64,000 bases of DNA from Aldehydirespirator sp965203575 (GTDB taxonomy: Bacteria; Actinomycetota; Acidimicrobiia; Acidimicrobiales; Aldehydirespiratoraceae): contig OZ241894.1 of the NCBI GenBank assembly GCA_965203575.1, positions 2,418,001 through 2,482,000 of the forward strand. The letters run 5' to 3'. Below the pieces are notes generated by a model. It was not told where the DNA came from. It did no database searches and was given only the letters and a program-made list of their open reading frames with translations. The number at the start of each line of letters is the position of its first letter. The first letter of the stretch is position 1. The position numbers and the translations under genes are program-made. This document shows positions 46,247 through 53,817 of the stretch, piece by piece.

Positions 46247-47696
46247 AGTCGACGTTGGTGCCGAGCTGCACGTAGCGGCGGGGCGCCATCTCGGCGATCA
46301 TGCGGGCGCCCAGCGCCTCGGCCTCGTCGAGGAGCTCCTCCTCGTCGATGGTGAGCAGTCGGCCCTCGTGCATCACCAGCTCGCCGGCCACGATGGTGGA
46401 CTCGGCGTCGGTGCCCACCCCGTATCGCACCAGGGTGGCCACCGGGTCCGTCGACGGGGTGAGCCGCACGTTGTTGGCGTCGATCACCGTGATGTCGGCC
46501 GCCTTGCCCGCCTCCAGCGATCCGATCTCGTCGTCCCACAGCAGCAGCCTGGCCGCGTCGATGGTGCCCATCTCGAAGGCGTCGTTGCAGGAGAACCCGT
46601 AGGGGTCGAACAGCGGCATGGCCGCCTGGTTGTGCATGATGTGGGCGATCCGCATCAGCTTCAGCACGTCGTTGATGATGGTGTCGCAGCCCAACCCGAC
46701 GGTGATGCCCCGGGCCCGCATCAGCGGCACCCGGGTGACGGCCGACATGATGTCGGTGCACACCACCGGGGCGTGGGCCAGCTTGGCCCCGGCCTCGGCC
46801 ATCAGGTCAATCTCGCGGTCGGTGGTGAGCATGGCGTGGATGGCCACCAGCCGCTCCGTCAGCGCGCCGATGGAGGCCAGATGCTCCAGCGGGCGGTGGC
46901 CGAACAGCGACACGCTCAGCTCGATCTCCTCGCGGTCGCGGTTGATGTGGGTCATGATGCCGGTGCCCCACTCCTGGACCAGCTCGTCGGTGGCCAGGTA
47001 GCGCTCGTCCGAGCACGACGGAACGCCCAGGTTGTGGACCCAGGGGCGCAGCCGCCCGCGGCCCTTCTCGAACCACTTGGCGAAGAACTCCTTGGTGTAG
47101 GCCAGATCGTCGGCCAGGGCGGCCGGGTCGTCGCGGTACCACGACCTCTCGGTGATCTGCTCGTAGTTGCCGGCCAGCCGGGACTCCCGGTCCCACATGC
47201 CCCGGGCCAGGGCGCAGCGGATGCCGGTCTCCATCACCGTCTCGGCGATGGGCTCCTCGTGGGCGACCGTGCAGGTGGTCTCGGTCATGGTGGTGACCCC
47301 GGCCCGCAGCAGCTGGGCGAAGGCCACCCGGGCGCTCACCCGCACATCGTCGGTGCTCTGGATGGCCTCGGCCGGGATGTAGATGCGGTAGATGTTGGGG
47401 AAGTCCTCCACCGTGCTCTCCCGGCACAGGGCCTGGGCGATGTGGTTGTGGCAGTCGATCAGGCCGGGGATCACGTAGCGCCTGGCCCCGCCGACGCGTC
47501 GGGCGTCGGGGTGGCGGGCCCGCAGCTCGGCCGCGTGGCCCACGTTGATGATGCGGTCGCCGGCGACGGCCACGGCGCCGTCGCTGATGACCCGCCGCTC
47601 GGCGTCCATGGTCACGACCGTGCCCTCGACCAGCATCGAGACCGGCTCGGCCGCTGCGTCGGCGTCTAGTGCTGCGGTCTGGCTATCTCCGTCCAT
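46239..47696 (-). CDS. ATZ/TRZ-type amidohydrolase, second copy
   Basis: 485 residues. DCHNHIAQ holds the first pair of metal-binding His, then MTHINRDREEIE, LVAIHAMLTTD and GLGCDTIIND supply the later His and Asp ligands. A clear member of the cytosine-deaminase-like amidohydrolases, not closely similar to its neighbour at 44701. It overlaps the PanB-like gene by 31 bases at its start and so is co-translated with it. The two paralogues may act in sequence on a ring compound. Confidence 0.75.
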   Translation of the reverse strand: MDGDSQTAALDADAAAEPVSMLVEGTVVTMDAERRVISDGAVAVAGDRIINVGHAAELRARHPDARRVGGARRYVIPGLIDCHNHIAQALCRESTVEDFPNIYRIYIPAEAIQSTDDVRVSARVAFAQLLRAGVTTMTETTCTVAHEEPIAETVMETGIRCALARGMWDRESRLAGNYEQITERSWYRDDPAALADDLAYTKEFFAKWFEKGRGRLRPWVHNLGVPSCSDERYLATDELVQEWGTGIMTHINRDREEIELSVSLFGHRPLEHLASIGALTERLVAIHAMLTTDREIDLMAEAGAKLAHAPVVCTDIMSAVTRVPLMRARGITVGLGCDTIINDVLKLMRIAHIMHNQAAMPLFDPYGFSCNDAFEMGTIDAARLLLWDDEIGSLEAGKAADITVIDANNVRLTPSTDPVATLVRYGVGTDAESTIVAGELVMHEGRLLTIDEEELLDEAEALGARMIAEMAPRRYVQLGTNVDYL

Positions 47697-48538
47697 GGCA
47701 CTCCTCCGATCGATGTCGTGCCGCCATCGTCGCGGTCATCTTGGCCGGTGTCGAGCGCCTCGATGAACCTGGCCAGCTCGGCGTCGCCGATCGGCAGCTT
47801 GTGCTCGGCGGCCGGGTAGGCCCCGCCCTCGACGTCGGCCCGGTACTCGCCGTAGGCCGCCACCCGCTCGGCATGGAGGCGCTCGTACTCCGCTCGGAAG
47901 TCGCGGTACTTCTTGGAGTGCCGCGGGTAGTGCCCGGTGTTGGTGCCCAGGATGTCCATGCTGAACAGGTACTGGGCGTCGCACCCGGCCCCCGACCCCA
48001 TCGAGATCAGGAACAGGGACGAGCGCTGCGAGATGGCGGCCGCCACGGGCTCGGGCACGAGCTCGATCTCCGCCGCGAAAGCTCCGGCGTCCTCCAGGGC
48101 CCGGGCCTGGCGCCACACTCTCAGGGCGCTCTCGGCCGTCTTGCCGGTGGCCCGGTACCCGCCGTACCAGGTCCGGTGGGTGGGGATGAACCCGATGTGG
48201 CCCACGACCGCCAGCCCCTCGGCCGCGAGCCGGGCCACGGTGTCGAGGGAGGCCGCGCAGTACACCGCGTCGGCGCCGAGGCGGTACATCTCGAAGCCCA
48301 TCCGCAGGTAGTCCTCGGTGGTGGCGTGGACCCCGTAGGCCAGCGCGGCGATGATGAACGTGGTGGGAGCGGCCTCCCGGACCTCGCGGCTCATGGTCTC
48401 GTCGGGCAGGCACATCATGTCGAGGCCGGCCTCCTCCACCGCCCGAACCTCGTCGAGGGACAGGACGAGTATGTCGGTGAGCTGGCGCTGCCCCTTGCCG
48501 GCGATCAGGTCGGCGACGGTGGGCTTGACCCGTGACAC
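47666..48538 (-). CDS. PanB-like (3-methyl-2-oxobutanoate hydroxymethyltransferase family) enzyme
   Basis: 290 residues from GTG 48538. LDMMCLPDETM, then VVGHIGFIPTH-RTWYGGYRATGKT, and SMGSGAGCDAQYLF, which match the GHIGLTPQ and GAG-GCDGQ blocks of KPHMT/PEP-mutase barrels. The canonical metal Asp/Glu set of PanB is altered at the first strand (PDETM rather than DSLGM), so a relative acting on another alpha-keto acid is likely. No panC or panD is adjacent and the neighbours are catabolic, so pantothenate synthesis is improbable. Confidence 0.65.
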   Translation of the reverse strand: MSRVKPTVADLIAGKGQRQLTDILVLSLDEVRAVEEAGLDMMCLPDETMSREVREAAPTTFIIAALAYGVHATTEDYLRMGFEMYRLGADAVYCAASLDTVARLAAEGLAVVGHIGFIPTHRTWYGGYRATGKTAESALRVWRQARALEDAGAFAAEIELVPEPVAAAISQRSSLFLISMGSGAGCDAQYLFSMDILGTNTGHYPRHSKKYRDFRAEYERLHAERVAAYGEYRADVEGGAYPAAEHKLPIGDAELARFIEALDTGQDDRDDGGTTSIGGVPWTEIARPQH

Positions 48539-48560
48539 GCCATGAAGACAATCACAAGAC

Positions 48561-48575
48561 TTTGATAGGATCAAA
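48561..48575. promoter_or_regulatory. Palindromic operator TTTGAT-AGG-ATCAAA
   Basis: Perfect 6-bp arms around a 3-base centre, lying in the divergent region between the PanB-like gene (start 48538) and the aldo/keto reductase (start 48581). The same core with the same spacing occurs at 62377-62391. A protein binding here would cover both start regions. Confidence 0.6.
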
Positions 48576-48580
48576 CACGC

Positions 48581-49516
48581 TTGATACGAGATCCCCTGGA
48601 CGAAGCAGCGCTTCCACGGACCGGGCTCCGGATCCGGCGCCTGGCGCTGGGGACCGCACCGCTGGCCTCGATCTTCTGGGGCAATGACACCGGCACTGCG
48701 GTGCGTACCGCGTCGCGGGCGCTCGAACTGGGCATCAGGTTCTTCGACACCGCCCCGTTCTACGGGTTGGGAGAGGCCGAGCGCCGGTTGGGGCGGGCGC
48801 TGGCCGGTGCGGCGGGCGAGCGGCCGGCCATCGCCACCAAGGCCGGCCGGATACTGACTGACCGGCCCGACGGGTCGGTCGATTGCCATTTCGACTTCGG
48901 CTACGACGCTGCCCGGCAGTCGTTGGAGTCGAGTCTGGGGCGCCTGGGGGTGGACCGGGTCGACATCGTGCACATCCACGACCCCGACGACCACATCCCC
49001 GACGCGCTGGAGGGCACCTATCGGGCCCTGGTGGCACTGAGGGACGAGGGGGTGATCAGTGCGGTCTCGCTGGGCACCAACTCGGTGGGAACCGCGGCCG
49101 CCTTCCTGGAGCGGGCCGACCTCGACTGCATGCTGGTCGCGGGCCGATACACGCTTCTCGACCGGTCCGCCGCGGACCTGATCGACGCCTGCGCCGACAG
49201 GGGGGTCGCCTACCTCGCCGCCGGGGTGTTCAACAGCGGGGTGCTCGCCCGCCCCCGAGCCGGCTCCTGGTACGACTACGGCCCCGCCTCGGACGAGACG
49301 CTCGCTCGGGCGGCTGCCGTCGACTCGGTCTGCCGGCGGCACGGTGTGACGCTGCGGGCGGCGGCGGTGAGCTTCCCGCTCACCAACCCGTCGGTCACCT
49401 CCGTCGTCGTCGGGATGGCTGCGCCGGCCGAGGTGGACGAGAATCTGGCCACCCTGCGCACACCGCTGCCCGACGATCTGTGGCTGGAACTGCAAGAAAT
49501 GGAGTCGCAAGCATGA
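48581..49516 (+). CDS. Aldo/keto reductase
   Basis: 311 residues from TTG 48581. Catalytic Asp and Tyr in FFDTAPFYG, Lys in ATKAG, His in VHIHDPDD: a complete AKR tetrad. Pattern is near D-threo-aldose/L-fucose dehydrogenases. It probably opens a plus-strand operon with the enolase-superfamily gene, which begins 35 bases after the stop. Its TTG start is only 5 bases after the operator, so binding there should block translation initiation or transcription. Confidence 0.8.
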   Translation: MIRDPLDEAALPRTGLRIRRLALGTAPLASIFWGNDTGTAVRTASRALELGIRFFDTAPFYGLGEAERRLGRALAGAAGERPAIATKAGRILTDRPDGSVDCHFDFGYDAARQSLESSLGRLGVDRVDIVHIHDPDDHIPDALEGTYRALVALRDEGVISAVSLGTNSVGTAAAFLERADLDCMLVAGRYTLLDRSAADLIDACADRGVAYLAAGVFNSGVLARPRAGSWYDYGPASDETLARAAAVDSVCRRHGVTLRAAAVSFPLTNPSVTSVVVGMAAPAEVDENLATLRTPLPDDLWLELQEMESQA

Positions 49517-49565
49517 GAATCGAGAGCGCTAGGCATGAGAGGGCGTAGCACATGAGAATCGAGAG
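49512..49565 (+). repeat. Duplicated start region of the enolase-superfamily gene
   Basis: The 15-base string CATGAGAATCGAGAG occurs at 49512-49526 and again at 49551-49565. The first copy starts a 12-codon frame (ATG 49513, stop TAG before 49549) that overlaps the reductase stop as ATGA. The second copy starts the real gene. Confidence 0.75.
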
Positions 49566-50727
49566 TGTGCGGGCCGTGCTCGCCGGCTACCGCAAGATCG
49601 ACCCCGACATGGAGCGCAGCTTCGCGCTGGTGCGCGTCGAGACCGACGACGGCACCGTCGGCTGGGGTGAGGCGTCCACTAACTGGGGGCACTCGTACCC
49701 CACCGTGTTCCGGGCCGCGGTGGACGACGTGTGCGCCCGGCACCTGGAGGGACGCGACCCACTGGCCATCCGCGACCGGGTGGCCGACCTGCGGGTGGCC
49801 CTCGACGGCTACCTCGGCTGGGAGGGCCTGACCAGCCAGACCATCGGCGCGGTGGAGATCGCCCTGTGGGACATCCTCGGCAAGACCCTGGACGCGCCCG
49901 TGCACCGGCTGCTGGGCGGCAGCGCCTACGAGATCCCGCTCTACGGCACCGGCACCACGATGTTCGAGCAGAGCGCCCAGTGGCACGCCCACTACTTCGA
50001 CCAGTGCATGGACCTGGGATTCGCCGGCGTCAAGGTCCGGCTGGGCCGGACCATCGACGGCGACACCGAGGCGGTGGCCACCGTCCGCGAGCACATCGGC
50101 GCAGGCAAGCTCATGGGCGTCGACTCGTACTGGTTCCACGATCCCGACTCGGCCATCGAGCTGTGCCGCCGCATCGCCGGATACGGCATCCACTTCTTCG
50201 AGGAGCCGGTGCCGCAGTACCAGATCGAGGGCCTGGAGCGGCTCCAGCACAACTCGCCCATACGGGTGGCGGTGGGCGAGCGGGTGTATTCGCCCCGCAT
50301 GTACGCGGAGTTGGCCCGGCGCGACGCGGCCCGGGTCTTCGAGCCCGACGCCACCCTGACCGGGGGGATCCTCAGTTGCCTGGAGATCGTCGACATCGCG
50401 GCCCGGTCCTCCATCGAGGTCATCCCCCATGTGGGCGGACCGACGGTGGTGGGGCTGGCCGCCAACCTCCATTGGGCCACCGCGGCCAGGGTGCGGCTGT
50501 GCGAGTACGACATCGACCCCCACCAGCCGATGATCACCGACATCGGCGACAATCCGGGCCTCGCGCTGACCGATCTCGGCGGTGGGCACATCACCGCTCC
50601 CACCGGGCCCGGCCTCGGCGTGGACGTCGACGAGGAGAAGCTGGCCGCCCACCCCTATAGCGAGGGCGACACCTACGCCGAGTTGTTCCCCGAGCACGAG
50701 TCGGGCCGCACCGCGGCCGGCGCCTGA
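49552..50727 (+). CDS. Mandelate racemase/muconate-lactonising (enolase superfamily) enzyme
   Basis: 391 residues. N-terminal capping domain, then a barrel with GVKVRLG (general base Lys on KxR), metal ligands in GVDSYW, FFEEPVP and VGERVYS, and IPHVGG with a His that fits the mandelate-racemase-type second base. It should abstract a proton alpha to a carboxylate, as sugar-acid dehydratases do. With an aldose dehydrogenase-like reductase upstream, a sugar-acid route is a fair guess. ATG 49552 follows the duplicated decoy start. Confidence 0.85.
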   Translation: MRIESVRAVLAGYRKIDPDMERSFALVRVETDDGTVGWGEASTNWGHSYPTVFRAAVDDVCARHLEGRDPLAIRDRVADLRVALDGYLGWEGLTSQTIGAVEIALWDILGKTLDAPVHRLLGGSAYEIPLYGTGTTMFEQSAQWHAHYFDQCMDLGFAGVKVRLGRTIDGDTEAVATVREHIGAGKLMGVDSYWFHDPDSAIELCRRIAGYGIHFFEEPVPQYQIEGLERLQHNSPIRVAVGERVYSPRMYAELARRDAARVFEPDATLTGGILSCLEIVDIAARSSIEVIPHVGGPTVVGLAANLHWATAARVRLCEYDIDPHQPMITDIGDNPGLALTDLGGGHITAPTGPGLGVDVDEEKLAAHPYSEGDTYAELFPEHESGRTAAGA

Positions 50728-50756
50728 CCGGTCGGGCCGCAAGTACCCTCCCGCCG

Positions 50757-51362
50757 ATGGCCGCCGGCGCACAGCCCCAGCCTCACCGGGACCACGACAC
50801 CCGGGCGCTGGCGGAACTGGGCCAGGCGGTGCGCAGCCGCCGCAACCAGCTCGGCCTCACTCTTAGCCAGGTGGCCGACCGGGCCGGGCTGTCGGTGCCC
50901 TTCCTGAGCCAGGTCGAGACCAGCTTTGCCGCTCCCAGCCTGACCTCCCTGTTCGCCATAGCCCGGGTGTTGGAGACCACCCCCGAGCGGCTGCTGGCCG
51001 GCCCCGTGTCGGCCGATGTGGTGGTGACCGGCTCGGGCGAGGGCCCGCGCTACGACATCACCGACGCGCCCCAGACCGCGTTCCGCCGTCAGCTCAGCGG
51101 CCTGGAGGAGCCCTTCAGCGCGGCCGAGTACGTGGTGGAGCCCGGCTCGCAGCTCGGCGGGTTCTTCGCCTCGGAGGGCCGCGAGATGATCCACGTCACC
51201 TCCGGGCTGCTGGCCGTGGACCTCGACGACGGCGACGGCGGCATCGTCACCCACCGCCTGGCCGCGGGCGACACGATGATCTACTCCACCGCCACCCGCC
51301 ACCGCTGGCACCACCTCGGATCGGAGACCACCCGCTTCGTCCACGTCTCCGCCCCCGGCTAG
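50757..51362 (+). CDS. XRE-family regulator with C-terminal cupin
   Basis: 201 residues. HTH_3-type DNA-binding domain at about 18-75 (LGQAVRSRRNQLGLTLSQVA...FLSQVETSFAAPSLTSL), followed by a cupin (EGREMIHVTSGLLAV, LAAGDTMIYSTATRHRWHHLG) that may sense a small ligand. Such XRE-cupin proteins regulate adjacent catabolic genes. It is in line with the enolase-superfamily gene, 29 bases after its stop, and is a candidate for binding the palindromes at 48561 and 62370. That link is untested. Confidence 0.85.
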   Translation: MAAGAQPQPHRDHDTRALAELGQAVRSRRNQLGLTLSQVADRAGLSVPFLSQVETSFAAPSLTSLFAIARVLETTPERLLAGPVSADVVVTGSGEGPRYDITDAPQTAFRRQLSGLEEPFSAAEYVVEPGSQLGGFFASEGREMIHVTSGLLAVDLDDGDGGIVTHRLAAGDTMIYSTATRHRWHHLGSETTRFVHVSAPG

Positions 51363-51412
51363 CCCCGGAAGCGGACGGGGACATGGAGGCCTCCGGGTGG
51401 CCTCGTACCGCG

Positions 51413-51988
51413 CTACGGCTGCGGTCCGGCGTCTCGGGCGGGTGCGGTCACGGTGCTGGGGACAGGGCCGGAGAGCGCGGCGTCCACACCCTCGCCGGCT
51501 CTCAGGTAGGCGACCAGCGCCGTCAGTGTGAGGGCGATCTCCTGTTGGCCCTCCTCCAACTCGTCGAATCTGGCGTCCACCTTCTCGAATCTGGTGTCCA
51601 TGTCGGCCCTAAGACTGGCGATGTCGGCCTTGATGTCGGCGACATCGGCCTTGAGATTGGCGATGTCGGCCCTGTTGCTGGCGATGTCGGTGTCGAGATT
51701 GGCGATGTCGGTGTCGAGATTGGCGATGTCGGTGTCGAGATTGGCGATGTCGGTCCTGATTCCGTCCAACTCTCGCACCAGCAGGCCACCGGCGGCGCCC
51801 GCGAGAAGGACGATGATCGTGAGCAGCGCGCCTGCGGGCGCCCTCTCGGAGGCCGCAGCCCACGCCCGTCTGGCTGTCCCGGCGGCACGTCCGTCGGCTG
51901 CGGCAGCGGACGCAGCGGCTTCGGGGGTAGTGGGAGTGTCGGGGGTGTGGGTCATGTCAGCGGCAGGGACAGAAGCGGGCGGGGACAT
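51413..51988 (-). CDS. Membrane protein with tandem DIANLDT coiled-coil repeats
   Basis: 191 residues from ATG 51988, preceded by GGAGG. A Pro/Thr/Ala-rich N-terminus, one hydrophobic helix (GALLTIIVLLAGAAGGLLV), then seven-residue repeats: three exact DIANLDT units and diverged ones (DIASNRA, DIANLKA, DVADIKA, DIASLRA), forming a continuous heptad coil. I do not recognise a named family. Heptad counts change easily by slippage of the 21-nt DNA repeat. It resembles the 6110 and 9236 proteins in design only. Confidence 0.6.
   Translation of the reverse strand: MSPPASVPAADMTHTPDTPTTPEAAASAAAADGRAAGTARRAWAAASERAPAGALLTIIVLLAGAAGGLLVRELDGIRTDIANLDTDIANLDTDIANLDTDIASNRADIANLKADVADIKADIASLRADMDTRFEKVDARFDELEEGQQEIALTLTALVAYLRAGEGVDAALSGPVPSTVTAPARDAGPQP
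51690..51752. repeat. Three exact 21-nt tandem repeats within the coiled-coil gene
   Basis: Units at 51690-51710, 51711-51731 and 51732-51752 are identical at the DNA level, each encoding DIANLDT; degenerate copies continue on both sides. Recent expansion is implied by the DNA identity. Confidence 0.8.
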
Positions 51989-52144
51989 GGGAGCCTCCAG
52001 GTGGTCTCGCGGTGTGCGGTCGGCGCGGCCATGATGGAAACGACAGCAGGCGCACCGCGAAGGCCCGGTGGCAAAGCTATATTATCATAATACAGTTTCA
52101 TCCATCAGAATGCCATTGAGCAGCAAACGCGATCGCTCAAGCAT

Positions 52145-52176
52145 GTCCCTTAGATCGTCATGATGATCTAAAGGAC
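52145..52176. promoter_or_regulatory. Near-perfect hairpin in an AT-rich intergenic region
   Basis: Arms 52145-52156 and 52165-52176 pair over 12 positions with one mismatch, loop GTCATGAT. It lies upstream of the 51988 gene beside an AT-rich stretch (52078-52097) that is probably its promoter, and right after the end of the fumarylacetoacetase remnant. It may be a terminator or an operator. Confidence 0.45.
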
Positions 52177-52195
52177 AACCCTGGTTGGATCCGGC

Positions 52196-52485
52196 CTAGC
52201 CGGCGGCCGGCACGATCGTGCCGCTCACGGCGCCCAGGTACATGTCTGCAGTGCGGGTGGCTGCAGTCGCGGTGATCTCCACGCTGTCACCGTCCTCGAG
52301 GAAGGTTCGGCTCGTCCCGTCCGAGAGTTGCAGCGGGTCGGCCCCGTTGCCGGTGAGCTCGATCAGCGAACCGCATTGGTCCCGCTCAGGACCCGAGACC
52401 GTTCCGGAGGCGTAGATGTCCCCGGCCGGAGTCGCGCCCCGTTGATGGTCATGTGCGCCAGCTGCTGATCGGGCGTCCAGTACAT
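52196..52485 (-). pseudogene. Fumarylacetoacetase C-terminal fragment
   Basis: Minus-strand frame begins MYWTPDQQLAHMTINGA, the family signature, then loses one base in a CCCC run (52420-52423) and resumes with GDIYASGTVSGPERDQCG and runs to AVSGTIVPAAG and a stop at 52196. The N-terminal two thirds are missing. The fumarylacetoacetase that was here hydrolysed the last step of tyrosine degradation; this piece is not functional. Confidence 0.75.
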
Positions 52486-52608
52486 CTCAGCAACCGACGA
52501 GATCGCCTCCCACCGAGAAGCACAATGCCCCTCGGCCTCAAAGACCATCCGCACCGCGCGCTCGCGCAACTCATCCAGATACTTCCCCGGACGCCTCTGC
52601 TCTGACAT
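52486..52608 (-). mobile_element. IS3-family transposase OrfA fragment
   Basis: 41 codons (MSEQRRPGKYLDELRERAVR and onwards to SSVAEM) match the N-terminus of IS3-type OrfA, which carries the helix-turn-helix. It is cut off within the helix region and joined directly to the fumarylacetoacetase remnant. No terminal inverted repeats or OrfB were found nearby. It is a relic, not an active element. Confidence 0.65.
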
Positions 52609-52667
52609 GGCTCCATCCTCTCAAGGGCCGGAGCCTGCGCACTACCCGGTGAGGTTCACCTCTTCCG

Positions 52668-52751
52668 TCTTCGACGGTGTATGCGACGTTGATGTGGCCT
52701 TGGAGTTGTTGGGTTTGCCCGACCACACGGCGTTGGGGAAGCCGCCCTCGG
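52668..52751 (-). pseudogene. Chimeric remnant of two neighbouring genes
   Basis: Bases 52668-52714 match 54463-54509 of the S1 protease gene (45 of 47 identical). Bases 52718-52751 match 53531-53564 of the two-repeat lipoprotein gene (most positions identical). The pieces are now adjacent and in a non-matching order. Neither gives a full reading frame. Confidence 0.7.
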
Positions 52752-52779
52752 TGACGCAGTGCCAAGGGTCACGGCAGGT

Positions 52780-53817
52780 TCAACTCTCGTCGGGGCTCAT
52801 CCAATCGGCACGGTATGAGCCTTGGGCGTAGCAGCCGTCGAAGTAGAACTGTGATCCGATCGGGGATGGCTCGGCGACCGCGCCGACCAGAACCCTGTCG
52901 CCGGTGATCATCGGGCCGTGCTCTGCGACCCACAGAGAGTTGCTGGTTTGATCGAAGCGCGCACGCGCACGGGGCAGCCCAACGGCGTAACGCTCTGCGT
53001 GCTGCTCGGTCGGATTCTCTGCGTCGGGGCTGGATGCTTGAAGCTCCACGTAGATGCACGGCGGATCGACAACCAGCACTCCGTACTCTGCGTAAGCGGG
53101 GCCCATCAGTTCAGGGTCGAACTCGTCGAACAGACCCGCCAGGGGGTCTGCTTGCGCCGAGTCGAAGACCGGATGGGAGTTCTCCGAAGTCGCCGGGCTC
53201 ATCGAGGCGGCGTAGAACGAGACGTGGGCCGGGCAACCGCGCTCGCTCTCCCAGTCCCATGCGAAGTGAAATCGCTCCTTGTCATCCCTGACGTTCCATT
53301 GTGTGGCGTTCCATTCTTGTTGCCAGCCCTCGCTGCCGAGGAGCACGACCTCATCGCCGCTTGACATCGGGCCGCGGTCGCCCACCCACAACTCGCCCGT
53401 CGCGGCGTTGAGGCGGGTCAGCGGCTCGGGCAAGCGAACGAAGCTCCGTAGAGGCGCGCTCTCAGCCACACCGATCGCGTCCTGGCTTGTCACATCCAGG
53501 TACACGCATCGCCCCTCCACCGATAGCACCCCCGACCACACGGCATTGTGAAAGCCGCCTTCGGGGTCCCATCCGTACATGCCAGCGGGTTCCGATGCGC
53601 CCTCGTCCACGAATGCATCCGCCTGTGAGACACCCGGCGTTGCGGGCTCTGGCGTGGTGCTCTCCGGCGCTTGGGGAGCCACGAGGACGGTGGCGGCCTC
53701 CCCGGAGCAGCTCGCCGCTGCCAGCGCGGTGACGACCCAACACAGCACCACGGCCCGTCTCAAGGGAACGCTCTTCACGGGGTCGGCTGCCCGCGCCGCT
53801 CGAACGCCTGTCCTCAA
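52780..53817 (-). CDS. Lipoprotein with two related domains, function unknown
   Basis: 345 residues from TTG 53817, overlapping the protease stop as TTGA; GTG 53778 would give a compact signal peptide and is the alternative. Signal peptide with lipobox AAASC. The mature part has two similar segments: RCVYLDV...LWVGDRGPMSSGDEVVLL and PCIYVELQ...LWVAEHGPMITGDRVLV. Each has one conserved Cys and a Gly-Pro-Met turn. I do not know the family. Coupling to the protease suggests an inhibitor, substrate or partner of it. Confidence 0.6.
   Translation of the reverse strand: MRTGVRAARAADPVKSVPLRRAVVLCWVVTALAAASCSGEAATVLVAPQAPESTTPEPATPGVSQADAFVDEGASEPAGMYGWDPEGGFHNAVWSGVLSVEGRCVYLDVTSQDAIGVAESAPLRSFVRLPEPLTRLNAATGELWVGDRGPMSSGDEVVLLGSEGWQQEWNATQWNVRDDKERFHFAWDWESERGCPAHVSFYAASMSPATSENSHPVFDSAQADPLAGLFDEFDPELMGPAYAEYGVLVVDPPCIYVELQASSPDAENPTEQHAERYAVGLPRARARFDQTSNSLWVAEHGPMITGDRVLVGAVAEPSPIGSQFYFDGCYAQGSYRADWMSPDES

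Noticed and set aside
51690..51752. 21-nt tandem repeats as a CRISPR array
   Set aside because: The repeats are contiguous with no unique spacers and encode a heptad coil in frame.
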